From Bacillota bacterium (GTDB taxonomy: Bacteria > Bacillota_I > Bacilli_A > RF39 > UBA660), in contig QAMK01000031.1 of the NCBI GenBank assembly GCA_003149915.1, forward strand, positions 33,317 to 97,316: a stretch of DNA of 64,000 nucleotides, written 5' to 3'. The notes beneath the pieces are model-generated. The model saw only the letters and a program-made list of their open reading frames with translations, ran no database searches and was not told the origin of the DNA. Position numbers and translations under genes: made by a program. Positions 48,251-56,732 of this stretch are shown here, one piece after another. Every line of letters starts with the position of its first letter. The stretch's first letter is position 1.

Positions 48251-48706
48251 TTTATCATCCTTTCTATATTCATTATAACATTAAAAAAATAAAAACACTT
48301 TAAATAACGAAAAAAGTTATGCTTCTAAACATAACTTTACAGATAAAAACAATTTGATTCATTCTTCTAATTTGAAACTTCTTGCGTCCTCGCAAACTAC
48401 TCTATTTATCAAAGCAATTTTATTACTTTTTCCACTTCCACATGTCTGTCAATATTTAGCATTTTTTCTACTTTTCATTACTCATTTTCTTACATTACAG
48501 TATTTCTAGTTAGTTCTTTTAGTAATTACCGAACAAATTTACTCAAAATAGTTCTATCTTATATTACCTGTAACACCACTTAACCTCTTTTAAAATCGGA
48601 TTAGATGCTTAATAATAAACATTGCATTGTTTTCCACTTCTAATCCAAAGTTAAACATAGAAAAATCAAACAATAAATCTGTTTATTAATTTCAATATAT
48701 GATTTA
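48251..48706. other. Gene-poor A-T-rich region with one minus-strand terminator
   Basis: No credible gene in 456 bp. A hairpin AAAGTTATG/CATAACTTT (48313-48338) followed by T on the minus strand is a terminator for transcription arriving from 48707 and beyond. Confidence 0.5.
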
Positions 48707-49270
48707 TTAATGCTTTGTATTCATATTATTTTTCATTTCGTTTAGTACGTCTTTATATTTTTCATATAAACCAAAATTATTGTCTTTAATATCATTTTTA
48801 CCAAAGGCGATATAGTCACTTAAAAACTCATCTATAGTATCACTATTTACTCTATCTTTAATTAATTGCATACAAACATTTTCAAACCCTTTTATTGCAA
48901 GTATAGCTAAAACATCATGATAAGTTTTATCTGGTATATTAGATTTCTTATATAAATCCATTACAACATCTTCGGTTAAAGGAATGGGATTTTTAACAAT
49001 TATTTTATTAGTTCTATAAATTCCATCAGGAGTAAATGTTCCAGGACATTTTATAACTTCTGCATCTTCTGGTAATTCAACTTCATATAAAGTATCTCCT
49101 CTTTTTATCCATCTAATGATGCTTTCATCTGTTGAAAAGTTTATTCCTTTAATTGTATCTAATGTAGTTGCATTAGGATCCCATTCATCTGATATATTAA
49201 CTTCTCCTATTTTAAATTTTCTACCACTAGCATTAGATATATCTTTATCCATTACTCTAACATATTTCAT
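48707..49270 (-). CDS. Hypothetical protein, 187 aa
   Basis: A soluble 187-residue protein. It begins MKYVRVMDKDISN, has a conserved-looking core (FKIGEVNISDEWDP, then IIRWIKRGDTLYEVELPEDAEV and YRTNKIIVKNPIPL), and an acidic helical C-terminus. This core pattern occurs in small accessory or phage-linked proteins of unknown role; I cannot name the family with confidence. AAAGGAGAAA gives a strong site. Base use is more A-T-rich than core genes, suggesting transfer. Confidence 0.65.
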   Translation of the reverse strand: MKYVRVMDKDISNASGRKFKIGEVNISDEWDPNATTLDTIKGINFSTDESIIRWIKRGDTLYEVELPEDAEVIKCPGTFTPDGIYRTNKIIVKNPIPLTEDVVMDLYKKSNIPDKTYHDVLAILAIKGFENVCMQLIKDRVNSDTIDEFLSDYIAFGKNDIKDNNFGLYEKYKDVLNEMKNNMNTKH

Positions 49271-49341
49271 ATTTTATTTCTCCTTTAGTATTTTTATTTA
49301 AATTGCATTTTTCTTATAAATAAATTGAATATTTATGCCAC

Positions 49342-49558
49342 TTATATAATAGTTTTTTTAGAATTAGTTGGCAAGCAAATCATACATACCATCATAATCA
49401 CTTCAACTTTATTATCTATATTCATTTCTATGAATGATTCTATATTAGTTTGATGTTTACTAATTAAATATTTATTACATAGTTTCAATATATGTGATAA
49501 ATCATATACTGTTACTATATTGCTCGTAGCATCAACTTCTATATAATCTGTATTATTC
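49342..49558 (-). pseudogene. Gene remnant, about 70 codons
   Basis: An open minus-strand frame with no start codon, reading NTDYIEVDATSNIVTVYDLS and ending TNSKKTII before TAA. Stops lie directly upstream (TAA, TAG). It looks like the C-terminal part of a lost gene. Family unknown. Confidence 0.45.
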
Positions 49559-49662
49559 TATTATAAATATTTATCTACTGTGAACAATTTAAAGTGTTTT
49601 AAACCTCTTATAAGCTAATTATACTATATTTATAATATATATCAAATGTGGAATTAACTTTT

Positions 49663-49858
49663 TTATTTATCATTAGTTTTATTTAGTAGTTTGTCAAAAT
49701 CGGAAGCATAATTCTTATCTTGAATAACTTTATATTTATCATACTCACCTTCTGCTTTTCTACAGCCATTTTATAAGATATTTTCCCTTTACCTTTTAAC
49801 ACTTCAAATCTATATTCGTATACATCTTTGCGTTTTCTTATATTTATAATAATTCATC
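49663..49858 (-). pseudogene. Frameshifted small gene remnant
   Basis: Minus-strand coding traces: RKDVYEYRFEVLKGKGKISYK, then, after a frame change, EGEYDKYKVIQDKNYASDF and a stop. Upstream ATG codons are followed by stops in the needed frame. The segments read as one short protein broken by an indel. Confidence 0.45.
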
Positions 49859-50013
49859 ATCTCCTTACAAAAAATAAATGTTAGCAACTTATATGCCAAC
49901 ACTTATTATTTAAATTTTTTTCTTTTTTAAAAGCATACAATTTATTCTTATTAGTAGCACTTTTAGAATTTATTTTAAATACTCTTAATTAAAATAATTC
50001 TAAAAGTTCACAA
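49859..50013. other. A-T-rich spacer downstream of thrS
   Basis: Contains an imperfect hairpin (AAGTTGCTAACATT region near 49870-49900: TGTTGGCATATAAGTTGCTAACA on minus) but no clear T-tract. No gene seen. Confidence 0.35.
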
Positions 50014-51543
50014 TTATCTTTGCTTTAGTTCATTTTTTGTTTGATTGATAAATTCTTCTATAGACATAGATATAGTTTCTTCACTATTTAATCTTCTATA
50101 GCTGACAAGATTATTATCTCTTTCGTTATCACCTATTATTAAAGTAATAGGATTTTTCATTACATTACTATTTCTAACTTTTTTACCCATTGATTCTTTA
50201 GAATCATCATATGATACTCTAATATCTTCATCTTCTAACAATTCTTTTATTTTCTTACAATATTCATCATGATATTTAATATTAACTGGTACTATATTTA
50301 CCTGTACTGGTGATAGCCAAATTGGTAATACTCCTTTAAATTGTTCTAATAGTAATACTAAGAATCTTTCATAAGAACCTAGAACTGCTCTATGAACCAT
50401 AACTGGAGTTTGTTTTTCACCATTTTCATCAATATATGATAACCCAAATCTTTTAGGCATTGCAAAATCTAATTGAACAGTTGGTATTTGAATATCTCTA
50501 CCTAAAGCATCTTTAAACATAAAATCTAATTTAGGTCCATAAAGGGCTGCTTCACCTTCACATCTTTTAGCATTTAAACTTAACTCATCCGATACTTCTT
50601 GAAGCATTTGTTCACAAATATCCCAATCTTTCTTTTCACCAATATATTTTTCAGGATGTTCATAATCTCTTATAGAAAGTGACACCCAAACATCATGCCA
50701 TAATCCCATTCTTGAATAAAAATCTTTTATTAAATTACACATATTAATAACTTCCTGCTTTACTTGATCTCTTCTACAAAATGAATGACCATCCTCTACT
50801 GTAATTGCATATACTCTTGATAAACTATTTCCAACAGCACCTTGAAGTTCTGCTCTATATTGTTTATCTGATTCCATATATCTAATTGGTAAATCTTTAT
50901 AACTTCTTAATTTTGAAGCATAAATTTGAGTATGATGTGGGCATTGTACTGGTTTAAGTACGAAATGATGCCCTTTAGGTGATTCTACTCTAAATAATTC
51001 TTCATTAAATTTTTTTGCATGTCCTGAAGTTTCAAATAAAGAAATATCAGCAAGTGATGGACAACTTACTTTTTCAAATCCATACTTTCTACATACTTTT
51101 TCTATTTCTCTTTTTAAAGCATCAATAATAACAGTTCCTCTTGGAGTAAATAACGGTAGCCCTCCTCCAACATAATCTGAAAAACAAAACAAATCTAAGT
51201 CCTGTCCTATTTTTCTATGATCTCTTTCTTTTGCATCTGCTACTTTTTGATTGTATTCTTTTAGTTCTTCAATTGATATAAACGCTTTACCAGATATTCT
51301 ATCTATCATTTCGTTATTTGCATTACCATCTACATAAACGCCACTAATTCTTAACAGTTTAACAAATAAATTATCTTTACTTAATTCCTTTTCTAATAAT
51401 TCAAAATCATTTTCACTAACTTTAATTTCTGATTTAAATTCATAATTAAACTCATCATCATTAAAATCAATTTTTTCTTTTTCAATTTTCCCGTATTTTC
51501 TATTAACTAATTCTTGTAATAGTTTTACAGCTTTTTCATTCAT
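50014..51543 (-). CDS. thrS: Threonyl-tRNA synthetase lacking TGS and editing domains
   Basis: A 509-residue class II synthetase; standard bacterial enzymes have about 640. The TGS domain and the N2 editing domain (HxxxH...CxxxH) are absent; only a short remnant precedes SGVYVDGNANNEMIDRISG. The catalytic core is complete: motif 2 around RYMESDKQYRAELQG, zinc ligands Cys201 (VQCPHH), His253 (EDGHSFC) and His384 (MVHRAVLG), then the anticodon-binding domain. It should charge tRNA-Thr but could not clear Ser-tRNA-Thr itself. The start at 51543 has AAGAAGGA; 18 earlier in-frame codons have no good site. Neighbours are remnants, and a T-box and Thr-rich leader lie upstream. Whether a full-length copy exists elsewhere cannot be seen. 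Confidence 0.88.
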   Translation of the reverse strand: MNEKAVKLLQELVNRKYGKIEKEKIDFNDDEFNYEFKSEIKVSENDFELLEKELSKDNLFVKLLRISGVYVDGNANNEMIDRISGKAFISIEELKEYNQKVADAKERDHRKIGQDLDLFCFSDYVGGGLPLFTPRGTVIIDALKREIEKVCRKYGFEKVSCPSLADISLFETSGHAKKFNEELFRVESPKGHHFVLKPVQCPHHTQIYASKLRSYKDLPIRYMESDKQYRAELQGAVGNSLSRVYAITVEDGHSFCRRDQVKQEVINMCNLIKDFYSRMGLWHDVWVSLSIRDYEHPEKYIGEKKDWDICEQMLQEVSDELSLNAKRCEGEAALYGPKLDFMFKDALGRDIQIPTVQLDFAMPKRFGLSYIDENGEKQTPVMVHRAVLGSYERFLVLLLEQFKGVLPIWLSPVQVNIVPVNIKYHDEYCKKIKELLEDEDIRVSYDDSKESMGKKVRNSNVMKNPITLIIGDNERDNNLVSYRRLNSEETISMSIEEFINQTKNELKQR

Positions 51544-51559
51544 TTTAAATTCCTTCTTT

Positions 51560-51613
51560 CTATATTTCACTTTTTGATGGGGAGATAATCGTATCACTTT
51601 CCGTTTTCGTCAT
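51560..51613 (-). CDS. 17-aa upstream open reading frame between T-box and thrS
   Basis: ATG 51613 follows a strong AAAAGGAGATGATAAAA and reads MTKTESDTIISPSKSEI then TAG, with three ACG threonine codons near the front. It lies after the T-box terminator and ends 16 bases before the thrS start. It may couple translation to thrS or sense threonyl-tRNA. Chance cannot be excluded. Confidence 0.45.
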   Translation of the reverse strand: MTKTESDTIISPSKSEI

Positions 51614-51629
51614 TTTTATCATCTCCTTT

Positions 51630-51835
51630 TAAACAAAAAGAGAATGATACCATTATAGGAGTCTATTTTAGACGGTACCATCCTCTTATTTTACTTAATT
51701 ACATAACCGAGCTTCTCGGGCAATCTCTTTCGAGTGCTACTAATAGGTAGTAATTATTAAGTTGTTTATCATCTTTCACCAACCGATAACTCTCTATAAA
51801 ACAATTATTAATAACCATGTCCTATATCATAGTAT
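51630..51835 (-). promoter_or_regulatory. T-box riboswitch of thrS
   Basis: Minus-strand leader with Stem I features (AGAGAG...GGTTGGTGAAAGATGATA), candidate Thr specifier codons (ACT/ACC in TTACTACC), a stem III (CCGAG-AAG-CTCGG) and the T-box AAGAGGATGGTACCGTC (51671-51688). The terminator stem AGAGGATGGTACC/GGTATCATTCTCT (51640-51686) is followed by TTTTTGTTT. Uncharged tRNA-Thr should favour read-through into thrS. Confidence 0.92.
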
Positions 51836-51853
51836 TTCTGAAAATATTATATC
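51835..51853 (-). promoter_or_regulatory. Candidate extended -10 promoter of the T-box transcript
   Basis: TGATATAAT (TGn plus TATAAT) on the minus strand lies just upstream of the T-box, after the leader-peptide terminator. The -35 is poor, so read-through from the stronger promoter at 52037-52065 may also feed thrS. Confidence 0.5.
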
Positions 51854-51856
51854 ATA

Positions 51857-51894
51857 CAAATAAAAAGTCTATCACATTAATTGCAATAGACTTT
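51857..51894 (-). terminator. Terminator after the threonine-rich leader peptide
   Basis: AAAGTCTAT (51886-51894) pairs with ATAGACTTT (51864-51872) around 13 bases, then TTTTTATTT on the minus strand: a candidate attenuator. Confidence 0.82.
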
Positions 51895-51922
51895 ACTTAT
51901 TAAAATAATATTTAATATTAAT

Positions 51923-52006
51923 TTATAAAAGTACGCTAAAACAATCAATGCTACATATTGATTTAGTTGTTGTCGTATAAGTTGTCGTAGTTAATTGTTT
52001 TAACAT
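51923..52006 (-). CDS. Threonine-rich leader peptide, 27 aa
   Basis: ATG 52006, with AAAGGGAGAG upstream, encodes MLKQLTTTTYTTTTKSIC and ends SIDCFSVLL before TAA. Eight of nine consecutive codons are Thr (ACT, ACG, ACA). It strongly recalls the thrL leader peptide of enterobacteria, in which ribosome stalling at Thr codons prevents termination. Bases around the start (GTTAAAACAAT) can pair with ATTGTTTTAGC near the end, and AATCAAT with ATTGATT, so alternate folds exist. A terminator follows. It lies upstream of the T-box and thrS. Confidence 0.75.
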   Translation of the reverse strand: MLKQLTTTTYTTTTKSICSIDCFSVLL

Positions 52007-52036
52007 AATAATCTCTCCCTTTCAAAAAGTAATTAA

Positions 52037-52065
52037 ATTATAGCACTTTTATATTTATTTGTCAA
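52037..52065 (-). promoter_or_regulatory. Consensus promoter of the threonine-rich leader
   Basis: Perfect -35 TTGACA (52060-52065), 17-bp spacer ending TGC, perfect -10 TATAAT (52037-52042) on the minus strand. It would start a transcript about 25 nt before the leader peptide ATG. Confidence 0.92.
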
Positions 52066-52087
52066 AAACTGAACGAAAAAAAAGATA

Positions 52088-52153
52088 TGTCCACATTTAA
52101 AATGTTGTCCACATCCTTATTTTACTTAGATTTTATTAGTATTACGTGGACAA
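52088..52153. repeat. Three copies of TGTGGAC in direct and inverted order downstream of secA
   Basis: TGTGGACA occurs twice in direct order on the minus strand (52087-52094, 52105-52112 area) and once inverted (GTGGACAA on plus at 52146-52153). TTGTCCAC and GTGGACAA can form an 8-bp stem, and an eight-T tract follows near 52074-52082, so it may end secA transcription. Confidence 0.45.
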
Positions 52154-52212
52154 GTTATAAAACTCGAACCAACTTACTAATTTTCAAATTTCAAGTTTTT
52201 CCTTATTTTATC

Positions 52213-54699
52213 TTACTTCCCGCAGCATTGCTTAAATTTTTTACCTGAGCCACATGGACACGGATCATTTCTACCAATCTTTTTTACACGTTTTGGCGTT
52301 TTTTTCATATCAGACTTATCTTCGTTGGTTATTTGTGTTTTAGATACTTCTTTTCGTTCGATATTTTGTTTTATTTCCGCACGAATTAGGAATAATGAAA
52401 TATCCTTATCAATTCTTTCTAACATCTTATCAAACAAATTAAATCCTTCTACAGTATATGCACGAAGTGGATCTTGTTGTCCATATCCACGCAAACCGAT
52501 ACCTTCTCTTAAATGAGCCATTGTATTGATATGTTCCATCCAATGATTATCGATGACATTTAAAGAGATAGCTTTTTCAAATTCATCACGTATTTCAGTA
52601 GGAATATCTTTTAACTTTTCTTCGTATTCATCAATTACACGCTTATAAATAATGTCGATCATATCATCTGGTATTTGATTATTCAATTCTTCTTTATCTA
52701 ATGGTTTCTTTAATAAATTATCATTAACGTAATCTAAAATAGCTTTGACATCATCATTCGTTAATCTTCCCTCTGGATAAAGGTGAGACTTAACGACGTC
52801 ACTAACATGATTATTCAAAGATACTAAAATTGTATCATGAATAGATTCACTATCTAAAATTTCATTTCTACGTCCATAAATAATTTCACGTTGTTGATTT
52901 TGTACATCGTCATATTGTAGTAATTGTTTACGAATGTCGAAGTTATTTCCTTCTACTCTTGCTTGAGCAGTAGAAATTGCATTACTAAATGTTTTACTAC
53001 GAATTGCTTGATCATCAAAACCAAGTGATTGCATTAAATTTTTAATACGATCACTACCGAAACGTACCATCAAATCATCTTCCATAGAAACGAAGAACTG
53101 TGTAAAACCAGGATCTCCTTGACGACCAGAACGCCCTCTTAACTGATTATCAATGCGACGTGATTCATGACGTTCCGTACCAATGACACACAAACCACCT
53201 AAGGCACGAACTTCATCTGATAATTTAATATCGGTTCCACGACCAGCCATGTTAGTAGCAATTGTTACAGATTTTCCTAAACCAATCTTACTGATGATTT
53301 CAGCTTCACGAGCATGATTTTTAGCATTTAATACTTCATGAGGAATGTGACGTTGACGAAGCAAATCACTAATTAACTCACTGGTTTCAATAGCAATTGT
53401 ACCAACTAAAACTGGTTGTCCTAACTTATAGCGACGTTCAATCTCATTGATAATCGCTTTATATTTTGCTTGTTTCGTAGCATAAACTAAATCAGGTGCA
53501 TCTTCACGAATAACAGGTTTGTTTGTTGGAATACAAATAACATACATGTTATAAATATTACGGAATTCTTCTTCCTCTGTCTTTGCCGTACCAGTCATAC
53601 CTGAAAGTTTTTTATACATTCTAAATAAATTCTGGAACGTAATTGTAGCAAGAGTCTTTGTCTCCTGATTAATTGTAACTCCTTCTTTTGCTTCGATTGC
53701 TTGATGAAGTCCATCACTAAACGCACGTCCTGGCATCAAACGACCTGTGAAAGAGTCTACGATGACAATCTTATCATCTTGAACAACATAATCGACATCT
53801 TTCCGCATAGAATAATTTGCACGTAATGCTTGATTAATATAATGCACCAAACTTGCTTGCTCTAAATCAAACAAATTGTCAACCTTGAAAAACTTTTCAC
53901 CTTTCTTCATACCATCATCAGTCAAAGTAACACTCTTCGTCTTTTCATCGACATTGTAATCATCTTCTTTTAAAGATTTAACAAATCGGTCCGCATCAAT
54001 ATAAAGATTAGCACTCTTCATATTTCCACCAGAAATAATAAGTGGCGTTCTAGCTTCATCAATCAAAATAGAATCAACTTCATCGATAATTGCAAAGTTT
54101 AGTGGTCTTTGGACACGGTTTTCCTTACGAACAACCATATTATCACGTAAATAATCGAAACCAACTTCATTGTTCGTAGTATATAAAATATCGCAAGCAT
54201 ACTGTTCTTGTTTTTCTTTTACAGAAAGATCACGTTTATTTACTCCAACTGTCAATCCCAAAAACTTATGAATATTACCCATCCAATTAGCATCACGATC
54301 TGCCAAATATTCATTGACCGTTACAATGTGAACACCCTCTCCTGTAAGTGCATTTAAATATGCTGGCATAACTGCAGTCAAAGTTTTACCTTCACCAGTT
54401 TTCATTTCAGCAATATTTCCATAGTGAATCGCAATTGCACCCAATAACTGTACATAGAAAGGTTTTTCTCCTAATACACGGAAACTTGCTTCCCTAACAA
54501 CGGCAAAAGCTTCCACCAACAAATCATCCAACGTTTCTCCATTTTTTAAACGTTCTTTAAATTCTGCTGTTTTAGCCTTTAGCTCATCATCGCTTAGACT
54601 TTTCATTTCATCGTCTAAAGCATCTATTTGATCTGCGATTTTAGAAAATCGCTTTAATTCTTTATATTCATGGTCAAACAAACTTTTAAAAAGTCCCAT
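52213..54699 (-). CDS. secA: Protein translocase ATPase SecA
   Basis: Motor of Sec export. The 828 residues include Walker [25 protein letters not shown], the second nucleotide domain ([21 protein letters not shown]), the HWMEHINTM scaffold and a C-terminal zinc tail ([18 protein letters not shown]) that contacts SecB or lipids. The start at 54699 has AGGAGATGATAGT upstream; a start 21 bp earlier is less well placed. Confidence 0.98.
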   Translation of the reverse strand: MGLFKSLFDHEYKELKRFSKIADQIDALDDEMKSLSDDELKAKTAEFKERLKNGETLDDLLVEAFAVVREASFRVLGEKPFYVQLLGAIAIHYGNIAEMKTGEGKTLTAVMPAYLNALTGEGVHIVTVNEYLADRDANWMGNIHKFLGLTVGVNKRDLSVKEKQEQYACDILYTTNNEVGFDYLRDNMVVRKENRVQRPLNFAIIDEVDSILIDEARTPLIISGGNMKSANLYIDADRFVKSLKEDDYNVDEKTKSVTLTDDGMKKGEKFFKVDNLFDLEQASLVHYINQALRANYSMRKDVDYVVQDDKIVIVDSFTGRLMPGRAFSDGLHQAIEAKEGVTINQETKTLATITFQNLFRMYKKLSGMTGTAKTEEEEFRNIYNMYVICIPTNKPVIREDAPDLVYATKQAKYKAIINEIERRYKLGQPVLVGTIAIETSELISDLLRQRHIPHEVLNAKNHAREAEIISKIGLGKSVTIATNMAGRGTDIKLSDEVRALGGLCVIGTERHESRRIDNQLRGRSGRQGDPGFTQFFVSMEDDLMVRFGSDRIKNLMQSLGFDDQAIRSKTFSNAISTAQARVEGNNFDIRKQLLQYDDVQNQQREIIYGRRNEILDSESIHDTILVSLNNHVSDVVKSHLYPEGRLTNDDVKAILDYVNDNLLKKPLDKEELNNQIPDDMIDIIYKRVIDEYEEKLKDIPTEIRDEFEKAISLNVIDNHWMEHINTMAHLREGIGLRGYGQQDPLRAYTVEGFNLFDKMLERIDKDISLFLIRAEIKQNIERKEVSKTQITNEDKSDMKKTPKRVKKIGRNDPCPCGSGKKFKQCCGK

Positions 54700-54730
54700 A
54701 CTATCATCTCCTATATGCACCTTTTATTCT

Positions 54731-54771
54731 ACCAAAAAAAAAGAAAGAATAAAAGTTTTTTCTATTCTTTC
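54731..54771 (-). terminator. Terminator of hpf
   Basis: GAAAGAATA and TATTCTTTC form a 9-bp stem, followed by nine T on the minus strand. It sits between hpf and secA. Confidence 0.85.
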
Positions 54772-54785
54772 CCTTAAAATTAAAC

Positions 54786-55331
54786 CTATTCTGATTCAAT
54801 GATACCATAATTACCATCTTTTCGTTTATAAACGACAGTTGGCTGATTTGTATCTGCATCTTTAAATAGATAGAATTGATGTCCAATTAATTCCATTTGA
54901 AGAATGGCTTCTTCTTCACTCATAGGCTTTACTTCAACCTTTTTTCTCTTCACAATGGTTTGGGCATCTCCTTCATCGTCTTCATCCATCTCTTCGAAGT
55001 TGCTAAAATCGAATATATCCTGTTTTTTCGTCTTCTCTAACTGACTTTGCAAGCGTGTCTTATTTTTACGCAATTGCCTTTCTAATTTGTCGACAGCAAC
55101 GTCGATTGCGGCATAGAAGTCATCTTGACTTTCTTCTGCTCTTAAAATGAATGATTTAACTGGAATTGTGATTTCAACTTTATCTTGATGATTTCGCTTC
55201 TTAGCGACGATAGTTGCCTGAACGTCTTCGGCGTTTTCGATATACTTATCTAATTTACTTAGTTTCTCTTTGGCATAATCGCTCATCGCCTTTGTAGCTT
55301 TGTTTTTTTCTCCTCTAAGTATTATGTTCAT
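54786..55331 (-). CDS. hpf: Ribosome hibernation promoting factor, long form
   Basis: A 181-residue protein that pairs 70S ribosomes into inactive 100S dimers. The N-terminal HPF/YfiA domain (MNIILRGEKNKATKAMSDYAKEKLSKL) is joined by a charged linker to the long-form C-terminal dimerisation domain (KPMSEEEAILQMELIGHQFYLFKDADTNQPTVVYKRKDGNYGIIE). It lies beside secA as in other Firmicutes. Confidence 0.95.
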   Translation of the reverse strand: MNIILRGEKNKATKAMSDYAKEKLSKLDKYIENAEDVQATIVAKKRNHQDKVEITIPVKSFILRAEESQDDFYAAIDVAVDKLERQLRKNKTRLQSQLEKTKKQDIFDFSNFEEMDEDDEGDAQTIVKRKKVEVKPMSEEEAILQMELIGHQFYLFKDADTNQPTVVYKRKDGNYGIIESE

Positions 55332-55390
55332 TAATCATCAATCCTCCTACACATAGGATACCATATTTAATGAAAAAAGTAAAATAGAAA

Positions 55391-55417
55391 GAAAAAAACT
55401 ACCAGTTTAATTGGTAG
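55391..55417 (-). terminator. Terminator of the cold-shock gene
   Basis: CTACCA-ATTAAAC-TGGTAG followed by seven T on the minus strand; the stem covers the end of the csp frame. Confidence 0.82.
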
Positions 55418-55628
55418 CAACAACTTCTGGTTCCACAGCAGATACCTCAACTGCTTGGTACCCTTTCTCTGTATGAATCAACGTGAAATCCACCACTTGA
55501 CCCTCGCTTAACGTTTTATAACCTTCACATTGAATCACTGAATAATGTACAAATATATCAGCCATATTTGGCACCTCAATAAATCCGTAGCCTTTTTCAT
55601 TATCAAACCACTTTACAGTACCTCTCAC
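55407..55628 (-). CDS. Cold-shock-domain protein (GTG start)
   Basis: A 73-residue single-strand nucleic-acid binding protein with RNP1 (KGYGFIEV) and RNP2 (DIFVHYS) and the usual start RGTVKWFDNEKGYG. The GTG at 55628 follows AAAGGAGGATATGTT; a longer frame upstream covers the promoter. It ends with a non-standard tail (AVEPEVVATN). Confidence 0.9.
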   Translation of the reverse strand: MRGTVKWFDNEKGYGFIEVPNMADIFVHYSVIQCEGYKTLSEGQVVDFTLIHTEKGYQAVEVSAVEPEVVATN

Positions 55629-55680
55629 AACATATCCTCCTTTTAACTCTTTTTCTGTCATTTTTGTGAATTCACTTTCT

Positions 55681-55692
55681 GTGCTCGAGCAC
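55681..55692. promoter_or_regulatory. 12-bp perfect palindrome at the csp transcript start
   Basis: GTGCTCGAGCAC lies directly after the csp -10 (55699-55704), near the predicted first bases of the RNA. It could be an operator or a 5' RNA hairpin. Confidence 0.45.
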
Positions 55693-55698
55693 GATATA

Positions 55699-55726
55699 AT
55701 CATAGCAAACAAATGCCCATTTGCAA
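55699..55726 (-). promoter_or_regulatory. Promoter of the cold-shock gene
   Basis: Minus-strand -35 TTGCAA (55721-55726), 16-bp spacer with TGC before -10 TATGAT (55699-55704). Confidence 0.65.
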
Positions 55727-55883
55727 TAACTTTTCTGTAATTTGTCGCTTTGCTTCCTTTTTTGGTAATTTAGTAAACCAAATGTTAATTTTTTAACCAA
55801 AAAAAGAAAGAAAATTACATTTTACAGAAAAGTCGAAAAAAGTAAAACTTTTTGTACTACAATAGACGTGTCGAGGAAAGTTT

Positions 55884-56459
55884 ATGAAAGAAGTATTTTT
55901 AAAACATTCTCTTCAACTCATTACTGCTAACAGAGAATGGGATGAGGAGAGTTTAGAAAAAATTAGATACGGTTTAGAAGGAATCTATTTAACAATCGTA
56001 AAATTGGTCATTTTATTGGCCCTTGCAATTATATTAAATATAGAGAGACTTTTTCTTATCAATCTAGTATTCTTTAACATATTACGTTTCTTCGCATTTG
56101 GTGTACATGCTAGAAATAGTACGCAATGCTTAATTACGTCAACCGTAATGTTTATTATATTTCCGATACTATCAACCAGTATCGATTTCCCCTTACCAGT
56201 ACAAATAATAATCGCTAGCATTTGTGTCTTACTATTTCTGCTTTATGCACCGGCTGATACTCATAAAAGACCACAAAAGAACAGAAAAAAACGACAAATC
56301 AGAAAAGCGTTTGCCGTTACAATTGCAATTGTATATGTTCTTTTAATTATTATGTTAAAGGATTTAAATCAAATTATACTGTGCAGCTTAATGACCGAAA
56401 CAATCGGGATTTTACCAATAACATACCACATTTTAGGAGTACCGTACAAAAATCATTAA
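55884..56459 (+). CDS. agrB: AgrB-like autoinducer-peptide processing protease
   Basis: A 191-residue membrane cysteine protease with about five helices. Catalytic His75 and Cys82 (FGVHARNSTQC) match AgrB. It cleaves and cyclises AgrD. AGGAAAG precedes the start. The AgrD-like gene follows 58 bp later. The cognate AgrA and AgrC genes are on the opposite strand beyond a small IS remnant. A short inverted repeat (TTTGGT/ACCAAA) lies upstream, with a weak -35, as is common for promoters that need AgrA. Confidence 0.92.
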   Translation: MKEVFLKHSLQLITANREWDEESLEKIRYGLEGIYLTIVKLVILLALAIILNIERLFLINLVFFNILRFFAFGVHARNSTQCLITSTVMFIIFPILSTSIDFPLPVQIIIASICVLLFLLYAPADTHKRPQKNRKKRQIRKAFAVTIAIVYVLLIIMLKDLNQIILCSLMTETIGILPITYHILGVPYKNH

Positions 56460-56517
56460 TTTGGTTAAATATCTAAGCGATATTTAATAATAAAAAATGA
56501 AAGAAGGACAAGAGAGA

Positions 56518-56637
56518 ATGAAAAAAAGAATTGGAATGTTATTGACAGCACTAGCTTTATTAGCTTCAAATGCAGCAAGTTTAGGATGCGTAATGATACT
56601 ATTAGATGAACCAACAGCGCCTAAAAATTTCGACTAA
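56518..56637 (+). CDS. agrD: AgrD-like autoinducing peptide precursor, 39 aa
   Basis: ATG 56518 follows AGAAGGACAAGAG. The peptide has an amphipathic N-terminus (MKKRIGMLLTALALLASN), then the candidate signal SLGCVMILL and an acidic tail DEPTAPKNFD. The conserved DEP directly after the ring region, and a Cys five residues before that cut, match AgrD proteins (compare CDFIM-DEPE of Staphylococcus). The expected product is a thiolactone ring closed on the Cys, probably over CVMILL with a short tail of uncertain length. Confidence 0.85.
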   Translation: MKKRIGMLLTALALLASNAASLGCVMILLDEPTAPKNFD

Positions 56638-56660
56638 AAAAGACCACACAGAAGTGATTT

Positions 56661-56702
56661 AAAAAAAATCTACACGAAATAAAAAGCGTGTAGATTTTTT
56701 CT
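56661..56702 (+). terminator. Bidirectional-looking terminator after agrD
   Basis: AAAAAATCTACACG and CGTGTAGATTTTTT form a stem of up to 14 bp around ten bases, with A on the left and T on the right. Confidence 0.85.
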
Positions 56703-56732
56703 ATGTTAAAATTAGAATAAGGAGGAAGAAAG

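Noticed and set aside
51923..52006. Lanthipeptide precursor (Thr/Ser/Cys-rich small peptide)
   Set aside because: No modifying enzyme nearby, and the Thr run followed by a terminator before thrS fits a leader peptide better.
54704..54886. 60-codon minus frame between hpf and secA
   Set aside because: It overlaps the hpf end and terminator, with no ribosome site.
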